Below the pieces are notes generated by a model. It saw only the letters and a list, made by a program, of their open reading frames with translations, was not told the DNA's origin and ran no database searches. DNA of 64,000 nucleotides, taken from a virus. The position numbers and the translations under genes were made by a program. The DNA is taken from positions 1 through 64,000 of the IMG/VR virus record IMGVR_UViG_3300020185_000037. One strand, given 5' to 3'. Below, piece by piece: positions 54,136 through 62,366 of this stretch (its first letter is position 1; each line of letters begins with the position of its first letter).

Positions 54136-54365
54136 TAGTATAAGAAGTTTTCAACTTGTTCGTAAACCAAGTCGCTATCATTATTAAGTTCATCAAGTTC
54201 TCGTTCAGTGGCTTCACGCCATTTTCCGTTTTCAAGAATACTTGCGTCTGCAATATATGCATCACAAAAATCAGGATAATCACGAGTGTCGATTCCATCA
54301 ACTTCGAGGTCAGCAACTTCTAATCCATTAAGGAAAATCTGTTTGTTTACATAAGTAATAGGCAT
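54135..54365 (-). CDS. Small acidic hypothetical protein
   Basis: The 76-residue product has a V-D-G-I-D-T-R-D-Y-P-D-F motif and acidic C-terminal helix (ERELDELNNDSDLVYEQV). The sequence D-Y-P-D-F-x-D-A-Y-I-A-D-A is of a kind I have seen in small phage proteins of unknown function. It has an early-type promoter and begins a string of coupled small genes. Confidence 0.6.
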   Translation of the reverse strand: MPITYVNKQIFLNGLEVADLEVDGIDTRDYPDFCDAYIADASILENGKWREATERELDELNNDSDLVYEQVENFLY

Positions 54366-54411
54366 AATATTTGTTTTTTAAAGGTTAATACTTTCATTTG
54401 ATTACTATGTA

Positions 54412-54442
54412 AATATAGGCAAAATAAACGACATAAAAAAAC
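54412..54442 (-). promoter_or_regulatory. Early-type promoter
   Basis: Minus strand: GTTTTTTTATGTC, 12 bases ending TTTTGCC, then TATATTTAC. TATATT ends about 46 bases before the ATG at 54365. Confidence 0.7.
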
Positions 54443-54455
54443 TTTTAGCCAATTA

Positions 54456-54495
54456 TTTTAAAATAAAAAGGGGTATACTTACGCACACCCCTTAT
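54456..54495 (-). terminator. Rho-independent terminator
   Basis: AAGGGGT pairs with ACCCCTT around a 12-base loop on the minus strand, followed by TTTATTTT. It lies 22 bases after the DUF932-like gene and directly before the next early promoter. Confidence 0.85.
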
Positions 54496-54517
54496 ATTAT
54501 ATTATGATAGCACTATA

Positions 54518-55651
54518 TTAATTAAGTACTTCACCATGTTGGTATGAATTCAAACCTTTGAAAGGTGACGCAACACGATTACCTAAGTCCCATGCACGAC
54601 CTAATAAGTTTCCAGCTCTAACCATAAGGTCAGTACCTTTGTGACTTTCAAAGCCATCAACTAAGTCTTCACCATGTGACGCAAAGTGAGTCATTGAATT
54701 TACAACACTCCAAACCGATTGGTCAGATTCTGCATTCTTAAGTTCTGCGTTATTGAAATCTTTAGTATCAATACCTGCACGTGAGTATTCAAGTAGGTTT
54801 TCGTGAAGAGGTATCCACTGACCAGCTCTATCACCAGCACCTGCACTTTTAATTGCGGAAGTTGCACGATTAAGCTCATTTAAAGAAGCTGGTGTTTTAC
54901 GTGCTTTGTTTACTAATTCATTAAATTCAGCAGGTACAAAGTTGCGACGTGTGAGTCCTTGAATGTACTCGTTGAATTGAGTAAGCGATTTTTCACTTAG
55001 GTTTGTCATGTTGTACTTATCTTCAGCAAGTGAAGTAGTAAGTCCGTTAGTACACCAAAGACGATTTACATAAGGTGAAACTTGAAATCCAGTAATAGGT
55101 GAGTTCTTCATTGTAATACCCGCGGTAAATACATCTTTTTCATCACCCGCAACTGAGAATGTTGCACCTTCTTTAATAGCATTAAGAGTTACAATACCCG
55201 TAGTTGGGTCTGTCGTCCAGTTTGTAACACCAAAGTTACCGCCATTAAGAATACGTTCTGCATTCTCAACAAAGTTTGAGTTAGAAATAAGTTCTGAAGC
55301 ATCTTTTGTGAATGCAACAATTACTTTGTTAACAGGATTAAGTACCATTGTAATGTTTGGCATGCTACCCGCGTTAGAAGCCATTGCGTTTTTCATTGTA
55401 TTAATGAATTGCGCCTTAGCTTTAGGGTTGAAGAGTTTTTCAAACTTCTTAATGAATGTTTGACTCATACCCGTCATTTTCATTAGTGATTTAAAAGCCT
55501 CACTAGTAATTTTGATTTGAGAGCCATTGTAGAAGATTGTCTTCTCGTCAATAACTTCAATTTCACGAGCCGCTACTGTTCTGCGTAGTGCTTGTGCGTT
55601 TAATGTTTCCAACTTGCGCGATTGGATTGCGTTGTTTGATAATGTTACCAT
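54518..55651 (-). CDS. DUF932-like protein
   Basis: The 377-residue protein resembles the DUF932 / phage-plasmid-like family: a central GFQVSPYVNRLWCTNGLTTS motif (R-x-x-C-x-N-G-L/M) and a helical C-terminal part with WSVVNSMTHFASH. The family is widespread in phages and plasmids and its biochemical role is unknown. It is a single transcription unit with its own early-type promoter and terminator. Confidence 0.7.
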   Translation of the reverse strand: MVTLSNNAIQSRKLETLNAQALRRTVAAREIEVIDEKTIFYNGSQIKITSEAFKSLMKMTGMSQTFIKKFEKLFNPKAKAQFINTMKNAMASNAGSMPNITMVLNPVNKVIVAFTKDASELISNSNFVENAERILNGGNFGVTNWTTDPTTGIVTLNAIKEGATFSVAGDEKDVFTAGITMKNSPITGFQVSPYVNRLWCTNGLTTSLAEDKYNMTNLSEKSLTQFNEYIQGLTRRNFVPAEFNELVNKARKTPASLNELNRATSAIKSAGAGDRAGQWIPLHENLLEYSRAGIDTKDFNNAELKNAESDQSVWSVVNSMTHFASHGEDLVDGFESHKGTDLMVRAGNLLGRAWDLGNRVASPFKGLNSYQHGEVLN

Positions 55652-55701
55652 GTTTATTAATTAAATTAAGAGAGACAGCATTGTCTCATTGTTATACTAT
55701 A

Positions 55702-55732
55702 AATATAGGCAAAGTTTACGACATAAAAAAAC
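55702..55732 (-). promoter_or_regulatory. Early-type promoter
   Basis: Minus strand: TTTTTTTATGTC, 12 bases ending TTTGCC, then TATATTTAT. The leader to the ATG at 55651 is about 45 bases and contains a small hairpin GAGACAATGCTGTCTC. Confidence 0.7.
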
Positions 55733-55760
55733 TTTTAGCCAATTATTTTCAAATTATTTT

Positions 55761-55789
55761 CAAAATAATAAAAGGACCCTAAGGTCCTA
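55761..55789 (-). terminator. Rho-independent terminator
   Basis: AGGACC, loop TTAG, GGTCCT and TTTATTATTTT on the minus strand, four bases after the stop at 55793. Confidence 0.88.
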
Positions 55790-55792
55790 ATA

Positions 55793-56032
55793 TTATAACT
55801 TTGCGTTTTTAAGAATTTCATAGTAATATACACCGTCTGAATTCATGCGTTGTACATCATGCTCTAAGTCTTTAATAAACTTATCTAAGTCTCTTTGATT
55901 AATCGACTTTTCTGCTTTTGTAAAAAATGCATCCATTGTATTTTGACCATCTGTACTTAAACGGTCATACGTCGTATCTAGTCCTTCTAGTGCGTCGATT
56001 AAGTCTGCGTCTGAAATCTTTTTCTTTGCCAT
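55793..56032 (-). CDS. Small hypothetical protein
   Basis: The 79-residue product is helical and charged (ISDADLIDALEGLDTTYDRL), and ends VYYYEILKNAKL. Its start has both an early-type promoter and a GAATATATAA variant of the late-type element, 8-18 bases apart in the leader. Not recognised. A terminator follows its stop. Confidence 0.6.
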   Translation of the reverse strand: MAKKKISDADLIDALEGLDTTYDRLSTDGQNTMDAFFTKAEKSINQRDLDKFIKDLEHDVQRMNSDGVYYYEILKNAKL

Positions 56033-56080
56033 TGTCTTTTGATTTATTTTAATTATATATTCTCAACTAATTACTATGTA

Positions 56081-56110
56081 AATATAGGCAATTAATTTGA
56101 CATAAAAAAG
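56081..56110 (-). promoter_or_regulatory. Early-type promoter
   Basis: Minus strand: TTTTTTATGTC, 12 bases ending ATTGCC, then TATATTTAC. It overlaps the last codons of the metallopeptidase gene. TATATT ends about 48 bases before the ATG at 56032. Confidence 0.7.
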
Positions 56111-56502
56111 TTTTCGGCTAAATTCTTTTCAAGTTTTTTTGCCTCAGCCTCCCATGGCCTATCATAATAATCTAAAGTAGCTAATCGTTCTGGATTATAT
56201 ACCTCACCCTTCCAATAAAACGTTTGATTCATATAGTCATGTCTAAGGTCTCCTTTTAAAGTTTGTAACACATGAACCATCTCGTGTGAAATAACCTCAC
56301 CTAACTTATCTTCAGGACAGTCTTTGAAAATACAAATGTATTGACTCCCCATAATTTCAGCGTTGAATCCATATTTATCAGGTGATGTATGTTCCATAAA
56401 ATACACGTTAACATCACACTCAATACCAAGCGCAAACGCAACAGCAGCTGCCTTCTTGTTGATATCGGATTTGTTTCTACGTTTACCTGTAACTTTAATC
56501 AT
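56092..56502 (-). CDS. Zinc metallopeptidase-like protein
   Basis: The 136-residue product starts MIKVTGKRRNKSD; I use the ATG at 56502, which overlaps the stop of the small gene upstream, rather than one 11 codons earlier. H73-E-M-V-H77 in EVISHEMVHVLQ is a zinc-peptidase motif, and E118 in YYDRPWEAEA is a good third ligand. The R-P-W-E-x-E-A ending is common in small phage metallopeptidases. Target unknown; early expression suggests action on host proteins. Confidence 0.75.
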   Translation of the reverse strand: MIKVTGKRRNKSDINKKAAAVAFALGIECDVNVYFMEHTSPDKYGFNAEIMGSQYICIFKDCPEDKLGEVISHEMVHVLQTLKGDLRHDYMNQTFYWKGEVYNPERLATLDYYDRPWEAEAKKLEKNLAENFFMSN

Positions 56503-56638
56503 TGTACTTGTATTTACCCGCATCGTGATGTGCACGCATGTTACTAATAATCTTAAGAAGCTCAGATGCTTCTTTAGTATCTCCGGTTCGGACTGCTTCT
56601 TCGTAATGAAATTGCATAACCGTTAATTCCTCTGACAT
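56495..56638 (-). CDS. Small helical hypothetical protein
   Basis: This 47-residue ORF reads MSEELTVMQFHYEEAVRTGD and has EASELLKIISNMRAHHD. It is one or two amphipathic helices. It fills the gap between dam and the peptidase and overlaps the peptidase start by eight bases, so it is translated with it. Not recognised. Confidence 0.6.
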   Translation of the reverse strand: MSEELTVMQFHYEEAVRTGDTKEASELLKIISNMRAHHDAGKYKYND

Positions 56639-56647
56639 ATTGTTTTT

Positions 56648-57538
56648 TTAAAAAAGTTCAGTTGTTGATAACTTACCCGCATTTGCGTCTGGAAGGTCTT
56701 TAAAGGCATCGCCTATGTTTGTAATAAGAACTTCAACTGTTGCATCTTCACGTTCTACACCGGTTACCCGTGAGCTCCATGCGTTGTAAGACATGTCAAT
56801 AAGATATGCGTTAAAGTTTTTTGACCACTCAATTAGATCATTATTAATAACACCCTTATGTGAAAACGTATTTGACAATATAAATTTGTAACCTTCTTTG
56901 TCTAAATTTGTAATAAATTTTAAAAGTTCAAGTTCATCGTTCTTTACCCAACCGCCGTATTGAAATTTACTCGCAATATATGGTGGGTCTAAATAAATAA
57001 TATCGTTATCCTTGTCAACTTTAGATTTGTCGATAGTGTTATACTGTGATAGTGTAACTTGAATATCTTTTTCTTTATACAATTCAACATGTAGTTTGAG
57101 TCTATCAACGTCTAATGGCTTTTCACCAAAAGATGCATTAAAACCGTTCTTACTAAATCGTATAAGTGAATTGAAAGCTATTTGAGAAAGCACATAAAGC
57201 TGGTGTACGTTTTCAGAAGTTACTCCGTTTAATAACCAGTCTTTATTGAAAGCTTCTCTGAGTGTATTGTAAGATTCTTTGTTGTGACCTGACTTGAAGT
57301 AAGTATCGTAGCAAGCTTGCATTTTATTTGGAAGCTCTGTATCTTGTAAGGCTTGGTGCATTGCAACCACAGCAGGGTCAACGTCAGTAGACATTCCACC
57401 GCCATTAGAATTATACATACAAACACCAGAACCTACAAACGGTTCATGAACCTTATTATACTTTCGTAAAACCGGTTTAAGATACGCGTTGTAGATTCTT
57501 GTTTTATTTCCGCTATATGAAAACGGTCCTTTAATCAC
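56648..57538 (-). CDS. dam: DNA adenine methylase, Dam (D12 class)
   Basis: The 296-residue enzyme carries the alpha-class motifs in order: PFSYSGNK near 5-12, FVGSG at 34-38, and DPPY at 184-187 for catalysis, followed by FILSNT. It methylates N6 of adenine, probably GATC in T4-like fashion, though specificity cannot be read from this. The start is a GTG that overlaps the TGA of the gene upstream (GTGA). Likely protection against restriction or regulation. Confidence 0.9.
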   Translation of the reverse strand: MIKGPFSYSGNKTRIYNAYLKPVLRKYNKVHEPFVGSGVCMYNSNGGGMSTDVDPAVVAMHQALQDTELPNKMQACYDTYFKSGHNKESYNTLREAFNKDWLLNGVTSENVHQLYVLSQIAFNSLIRFSKNGFNASFGEKPLDVDRLKLHVELYKEKDIQVTLSQYNTIDKSKVDKDNDIIYLDPPYIASKFQYGGWVKNDELELLKFITNLDKEGYKFILSNTFSHKGVINNDLIEWSKNFNAYLIDMSYNAWSSRVTGVEREDATVEVLITNIGDAFKDLPDANAGKLSTTELF

Positions 57539-57843
57539 AATTCACCGGGGTTAACATTGTCGGCACCATGATTGTTATAACCGTTTTGCTTGATATAATT
57601 ATCTAGTCCACCGATATAAGCCGCAGCGTCTAATAAGTTGTCTTCTCTATAGTTGTAAGAATGTCTACTAAACTTAAGAGCAATTAGCGCAGCATACATA
57701 TCAGCACCTGTAAAATCTTTACCTGTCATTCCAGATGCAATCATTGCAGCCCGGTCCATGCCTTCTTCAAAGGGTCCATACATACGTTCTTTCTCTTCAG
57801 AACGTTGATTGATAATTTTGTTAGCTTCTTCTAATATATTCAT
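57535..57843 (-). CDS. DUF6378-like protein
   Basis: The 102-residue protein starts MNILEEANKIINQRS and has ERMYGPFEEGM, ALIALKFSRHS and NLLDAAAYIGGLDNY. The R-x-x-x-Y-G and D-A-A-x-Y arrangement matches small MazG-like phage proteins of the DUF6378 type. A role as nucleotide pyrophosphohydrolase is possible. Expressed directly before dam. Confidence 0.65.
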   Translation of the reverse strand: MNILEEANKIINQRSEEKERMYGPFEEGMDRAAMIASGMTGKDFTGADMYAALIALKFSRHSYNYREDNLLDAAAYIGGLDNYIKQNGYNNHGADNVNPGEL

Positions 57844-57890
57844 GTGTTAATATTTTATTATTATACGCTTATAATATATTATTGTTTCAA

Positions 57891-57920
57891 AATAAAAAAC
57901 CCAAGACAAATGCCTCGGGT
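57891..57920 (-). terminator. Rho-independent terminator
   Basis: ACCCGAGGC pairs with GTCTTGGGT over nine positions with two G-U pairs and loop ATTT, followed by TTTTTATTTT on the minus strand. It ends the clpP-containing operon. Confidence 0.85.
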
Positions 57921-57946
57921 CCTTTAAAATTTAGAGTTTAGTATTT

Positions 57947-58612
57947 TTATCGTCTAATTACTTCATCAATAATTCCGTAGTCTAGTGCTTCATCAGCAGT
58001 TAACCAGAAATCTCGAGTAGCATCTTTAGCAACCTTTGCAGCAGTCTTACCACAATACTCACCTAATAAGATAAACAATTCTTTGTTAATCTTTTGCCAT
58101 TCTTTCCAATCCACTTCAGCATCTTGAATGTTTCCAGAGAACCCACCAGAAGATTGGTGTAACATAGTGCGAGAGTGTCTTAGTGATGCACGCTTTCCTT
58201 TGGTACCCGCACCTAAAAGTACAGAGCCCATAGAAGCCGCCATTCCAGTATTCACCGTGCGAATATCAGTTGTAATGTATTCCATAACGTCAACCATTGA
58301 TAGACCTGATTTAACAGAACCACCCGGTGAATCAATGTGCATCGTAATGTCATCTTTACTGGCGTTGTCTAAGAACATAAGTTGAGCTTGTACAACAGTT
58401 GACATGTTATCATTTACAGGACCCGCAACCCAAAGAATGCGATCACGCATCAATCTAGAGAAGATATCCATCTGTGTCATTCTCATTTCACGCTCTTCAA
58501 GAATGTAAGGCGTCATAGAACCTTCGATTTGCTTTTGGTAGTAGTCCATGTTTGATGAGCTGAGGTTGAAGTCGCTCATCGCGTATTTTTTAAATTCGTT
58601 TCCGTAGTTCAT
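57947..58612 (-). CDS. clpP: ClpP-like serine protease
   Basis: The 221-residue protein has a complete ClpP triad: S127 in GMAASMGS, H152 in MLHQSSGG and D201 in TRDFWLTADEAL, with the oxyanion strip SPGGSV at 95-100. The family body starts near residue 45; about 20 extra residues precede the usual N-terminal loop. ClpP forms two stacked heptamers and needs an unfoldase. A ClpC-like ATPase with a docking loop lies 1.2 kb upstream. They may form a phage protease. Confidence 0.92.
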   Translation of the reverse strand: MNYGNEFKKYAMSDFNLSSSNMDYYQKQIEGSMTPYILEEREMRMTQMDIFSRLMRDRILWVAGPVNDNMSTVVQAQLMFLDNASKDDITMHIDSPGGSVKSGLSMVDVMEYITTDIRTVNTGMAASMGSVLLGAGTKGKRASLRHSRTMLHQSSGGFSGNIQDAEVDWKEWQKINKELFILLGEYCGKTAAKVAKDATRDFWLTADEALDYGIIDEVIRR

Positions 58613-58613
58613 A

Positions 58614-58967
58614 TTATAATCCTTGTTCGGTTATTTTAATTAAGTCTTTAATTAGGGTACATGTTTCATATTCTTCTATTGTAGTAAAATATTCCATGCA
58701 TTTTGTAAGTGATTTAATAAAGCCATCAACCGGTAGGTCCATATCATACTCCATGCCGTTTTCATCTATTAAAATAGCAAGAGGTTCGTCGGCTGGTAAT
58801 TTATTCTCAATTACGTCAATTACATATGTTATAATTCTGCGATAAAATACGTCATGGTGAGTTACTAATTCTAATTCAACATCCTTGATAGTTTGAAAAT
58901 CTTCTATTTCAATTCGTGGAATATGACTATCATCTTCCCAATTGTCTGTATAAAATTCTGGTTCCAT
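58614..58967 (-). CDS. Hypothetical protein
   Basis: The 117-residue product is acidic. It has HHDVFYRRIITYVIDVIEN and a closing YETCTLIKDLIKIT, a small helical ending common in phage proteins of unknown function (UVR-like helical hairpin). It lies between thymidylate-synthase-family gene and clpP with almost no spacing. Not recognised. Confidence 0.62.
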   Translation of the reverse strand: MEPEFYTDNWEDDSHIPRIEIEDFQTIKDVELELVTHHDVFYRRIITYVIDVIENKLPADEPLAILIDENGMEYDMDLPVDGFIKSLTKCMEYFTTIEEYETCTLIKDLIKITEQGL

Positions 58968-59809
58968 TACGCTAGTACGTATTTGTATAATAATTCTTTA
59001 TATTGTTCCTGTGTCGCTTCAGCTTTAACTAAAGCGTTTACTTCTTTAATGTATTCATCACCAACATGTGTTATAATACATTTACTGTTTTCTATTTTGA
59101 ATAACGGTAACTTAACTCTAACCTCTGTAGGTTCAACTTCATATCTACCTTCATCTAAAATCTTATCAGCTAATTCAAAGTGACGTTCGTAGAAGTGGAT
59201 GTTATCAGCACAATGATGATAAGTACCGAAGTCTAAGTCTACGTAATCTTTTTGCAATTCCATTAGAACATGTTGATATACGAATGAAAAGAAAGGTGCA
59301 TCAAAGGTCAATCCATAAAAGATATCATTTGAGCGCATTTGTACTTTCATATTCAGCTTATTATCACGGATAAAGAAATTAAGGTACATTGTACATACAA
59401 AATCTTTATTACCTTCAAACTGGTACTTAGGTTGATTTAAGAATGCAATTGCTTGACGTGTATTCTTATCAGCTTTAAGTGAATCAATAACCCATTGCAG
59501 TTGGTCATTGAAAATTAGTGAACCATAGTTTGAATTAATTTCGTTAGTACCTGGGTTTGTGATGTGTTTCCAGAAGCCTGAAAACTTTGAGATGTAATCA
59601 ATGTCACGGTCTTTCATTAGGTACCACGCAAGTTCACCTGCAAAGTACTTGTAATTAAATGCACGTGATTTGAAATCTGCAATTGTGAATTTAGGGTCAA
59701 ACTCTCGCTGGTCAATAGTTAACTCTCTAACCTGCATATCGCGAGGTTGAGAGAGTTGACCATCTTGTTTGATATCTTTAATAATTTTTTTGAATGTATC
59801 GTTAAACAT
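58967..59809 (-). CDS. Thymidylate synthase-family enzyme, likely dCMP hydroxymethylase
   Basis: The 280-residue protein has the family nucleophile C139 in FVCTMYLNFFIRD, the R-S-N-D motif at 159-162 and D202-x-x-H205-F-Y. It is closer to T4 gp42 than to ThyA by pattern: INSNYG, MRSND, IRDNKLN. The residue that pairs with the pyrimidine (Asn177 in E. coli ThyA, Asp179 in gp42) is aligned with D170 in GLTFDAP. In the family, Asp there selects dCMP and Asn dUMP. The aligned Asp therefore suggests modification of dCMP, and thus modified cytosine in phage DNA. It could still be an unusual thymidylate synthase. Confidence 0.75.
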   Translation of the reverse strand: MFNDTFKKIIKDIKQDGQLSQPRDMQVRELTIDQREFDPKFTIADFKSRAFNYKYFAGELAWYLMKDRDIDYISKFSGFWKHITNPGTNEINSNYGSLIFNDQLQWVIDSLKADKNTRQAIAFLNQPKYQFEGNKDFVCTMYLNFFIRDNKLNMKVQMRSNDIFYGLTFDAPFFSFVYQHVLMELQKDYVDLDFGTYHHCADNIHFYERHFELADKILDEGRYEVEPTEVRVKLPLFKIENSKCIITHVGDEYIKEVNALVKAEATQEQYKELLYKYVLA

Positions 59810-59842
59810 ATTGTGTTGTTATTATAATCACTTATTATATGA

Positions 59843-61852
59843 TTATTTTACAAAAAGTTTATCAGAACCTTTCTTATATGTGATAGTATATGTGTTTCCA
59901 CTAAGAATTTTACCATCTAAAATACCATCTGCTACAATATCTTCAACGTACTTCTGTACTGCCCTTTTAAGAGGACGTGCACCGTATGCTGGGTCATATC
60001 CCTCAGTCATTAGAAACTCCTTGGCAACCTTAGTGAATTTAAGTTCAATATCTTGCTCAAGCATTCTTTCGTTAACTTGGTCTAATTCGATATCTACAAT
60101 CTTAATCATATCTTCACTTGAAAGTTGATTAAACAAAACAGTTTCGTCAAGTCTATTTAAAAACTCAGGTGTAAACTTATTCTTAAGTTCTTTATCAATG
60201 ATTGATTCAATTTTTGCGGTATCAGATGCAATAGATGATTTACTTGAGAATCCAATACCTGAACCAAACTCAGCAGCTTTCTTAGCACCTACGTTTGATG
60301 TCATTACAATAATAGTATTTGTGAAATCTACAACTCTACCTAAAGAATCCGTTAAGCGACCATCATCAAGTACCTGTAGAAGTATATTAAACGTGTCTGG
60401 GTGAGCTTTCTCAATTTCATCAAACAGGACTACAGAATAAGGCTTGCGTCTCACAGCCTCAGTTAATTGGCCACCATCTTCAAACCCAACATATCCCGGA
60501 GGCGCACCGGTTAAGCGTGCGACATTGTGTTTTTCTTGGTATTCAGACATATCAATTCTAATCATGCTATCTTCAGTACCAAACATATAGCGTGTAAGTG
60601 CTTTAACCGTTTCAGTTTTACCAACACCGGTTGGACCTAAGAACATAAACGAACCAATTGGTTTCTTATAAGATGATACACCAGCACGTGAGCGCTTAAT
60701 AACATTTGATAATACTTCAACAGCTTGGTCTTGTCCAATGATTTGCTTTTTAAGTTCAATACCTAATTGCTTAATCATTTTATGCTCATCGCCTGAAAGG
60801 CGTGAAAGTGGAATTCCAGTTTGTTGTGATAGTGTTTCTGCAATAATATCAAATGTAACTTTTTTGCGATTCTCATTAAGCGACTTTTCCCAAGCTAGAA
60901 TAGCACTATCAAGTTCTTTACGCTTTGTCATTTCTTTGTCACGAAATGTTGCTGCTTTTTCGTAGTCCTGTTCTTTAACACTGTTAAGTTTCTTTTCTTT
61001 TAGTTCTTCTGCAGCAATTTCAATCTTCTTAATAGAATTAGGGACCTTAACTTCTTCTAAGTGTAATTTAGCGCCAGCTTCATCCATTAGGTCAATGGCC
61101 TTGTCCGGTAATTCACGTGAAGTAATATAACGGTCAGTTAGCTTAGCGCATGCTTCAATGGCATCCTCAGTGTACTCAACCGCATGGTGGTCTTCATACT
61201 TGTCTTTAATGCGTTTTAGAATTTCAACAGTGTCTTCAACAGAAGGTGATTCAATGAATACTTCTTGGAAGCGGCGTGTAAGTGCACCATCATCTTCAAT
61301 ATTCTCACGGTACTCATCAAGAGTAGTTGCGCCAATACATTGTACTTGACCACGTGCTAAAGCCGGCTTGAGAATGTTTGAAGCATCTAGTGAACCTGAA
61401 ACACCGCCCGCACCAACGATTGTGTGAATTTCATCGATGAAACAAATAATGTTAGGATTAGCCTTAAGTTCATCAACGATGTTTTTCATGCGCTCTTCAA
61501 ACTCACCACGGTATTTAGTACCCGCAACAATGATTGTCATATTAAGAGATACAAGGCGCTTACCAATAAGGGTGCGTGCAACTTTACCTTCAATAATACG
61601 TTGAGCTATAGCTTCTACAATAGCGGTTTTACCAACACCGGGTTCACCTAAGATGATTGGGTTGTTTTTTTTGCGACGTGCAAGAATTTGACAAATGCGA
61701 AGAATTTCAGCGTCACGTCCAATGATGCGGTCTAATTTACCGTTCTTTGCAAGTTCCGTTAAGTCTTCACCAAACTGATCAATAAATGGAGTCTTACCTA
61801 ATTTTTTAATTGGTTTTTTACCACTATTATTATCGTAAGGATCTGGATTCAT
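59843..61852 (-). CDS. ClpC-like AAA+ unfoldase without N-domain
   Basis: The 669-residue protein has two AAA+ modules. The first has GEPGVGKT at 69-76 and DE at 140-141, the second GPTGVGKT at 406-413 and DE at 478-479, and sensor-2/C-terminal GARPLKRAVQKY. Between them is a UVR-like hairpin at about 289-308. The N-terminal Clp repeat domain is missing; the gene starts at about the linker of ClpC. I533-G-F535 lies where ClpC and ClpX carry the ClpP docking loop. This makes a ClpP partner likely. Substrate choice without N-domain adaptors must differ from that of the host. Confidence 0.9.
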   Translation of the reverse strand: MNPDPYDNNSGKKPIKKLGKTPFIDQFGEDLTELAKNGKLDRIIGRDAEILRICQILARRKKNNPIILGEPGVGKTAIVEAIAQRIIEGKVARTLIGKRLVSLNMTIIVAGTKYRGEFEERMKNIVDELKANPNIICFIDEIHTIVGAGGVSGSLDASNILKPALARGQVQCIGATTLDEYRENIEDDGALTRRFQEVFIESPSVEDTVEILKRIKDKYEDHHAVEYTEDAIEACAKLTDRYITSRELPDKAIDLMDEAGAKLHLEEVKVPNSIKKIEIAAEELKEKKLNSVKEQDYEKAATFRDKEMTKRKELDSAILAWEKSLNENRKKVTFDIIAETLSQQTGIPLSRLSGDEHKMIKQLGIELKKQIIGQDQAVEVLSNVIKRSRAGVSSYKKPIGSFMFLGPTGVGKTETVKALTRYMFGTEDSMIRIDMSEYQEKHNVARLTGAPPGYVGFEDGGQLTEAVRRKPYSVVLFDEIEKAHPDTFNILLQVLDDGRLTDSLGRVVDFTNTIIVMTSNVGAKKAAEFGSGIGFSSKSSIASDTAKIESIIDKELKNKFTPEFLNRLDETVLFNQLSSEDMIKIVDIELDQVNERMLEQDIELKFTKVAKEFLMTEGYDPAYGARPLKRAVQKYVEDIVADGILDGKILSGNTYTITYKKGSDKLFVK

Positions 61853-61904
61853 ATATGTGCTTAATTTATTTTATTATTATATGGCAAAAGCCGATTATGT
61901 TTAT

Positions 61905-62363
61905 TTATTTAACTATATTATCAGCAGCGCAAATAGCTGGTAATAATTCAGGTTTGATATTAGCCTTGATACCTAATGACTCAACATAACCACGAGCTGC
62001 TGAAACCAACTTATGTGATTTCATATTAGGGTCTGAGTTAAGGTCTAAATCTATATTGTCTACAATTATATTGTATTCTTGTAGGTATAGTGCGACTTCA
62101 ACTGAACGTTCAACTTCTCTCCATAGCCTGGTCCAGAAGTCATTTATTCTAGGTGATATACGTTCACGTTGATAGAGTACATGACAACCCGTGTTGCCAA
62201 TATGTATAACTACCGTAGTTGCGTAACTTGTCCATGACTTTTTATTTTGGCTATCACAACCAATATAAAGTCTAACATTTTCAGCACCCACTTCGTCTAT
62301 ATATTTTTTTAAATATTCGCCGAGATTTATTTGCACTGAATCTGTAAGCCTCCTAAATTTCAT
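61905..62363 (-). CDS. YkuK-like (RNase H-fold) protein
   Basis: The 152-residue protein resembles the DUF458/YkuK family: RLYIGCDSQNKKSW, then TTVVIHIGNTGCHVLYQRE, DLDLNSDP and KPELLPAICAADNIVK. The order of aspartates fits an RNase H-like fold. Function in bacteria is unknown. It lies three bases from the LOG-like gene and 52 bases before clpC. Confidence 0.75.
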   Translation of the reverse strand: MKFRRLTDSVQINLGEYLKKYIDEVGAENVRLYIGCDSQNKKSWTSYATTVVIHIGNTGCHVLYQRERISPRINDFWTRLWREVERSVEVALYLQEYNIIVDNIDLDLNSDPNMKSHKLVSAARGYVESLGIKANIKPELLPAICAADNIVK

Positions 62364-62366
62364 AGA

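Noticed and set aside
61860-61890. Possible hairpin GGC-TTTT-GCC after the YkuK-like gene
   Set aside because: Only a short stem and no T-run in the proper place; not enough for a terminator call.
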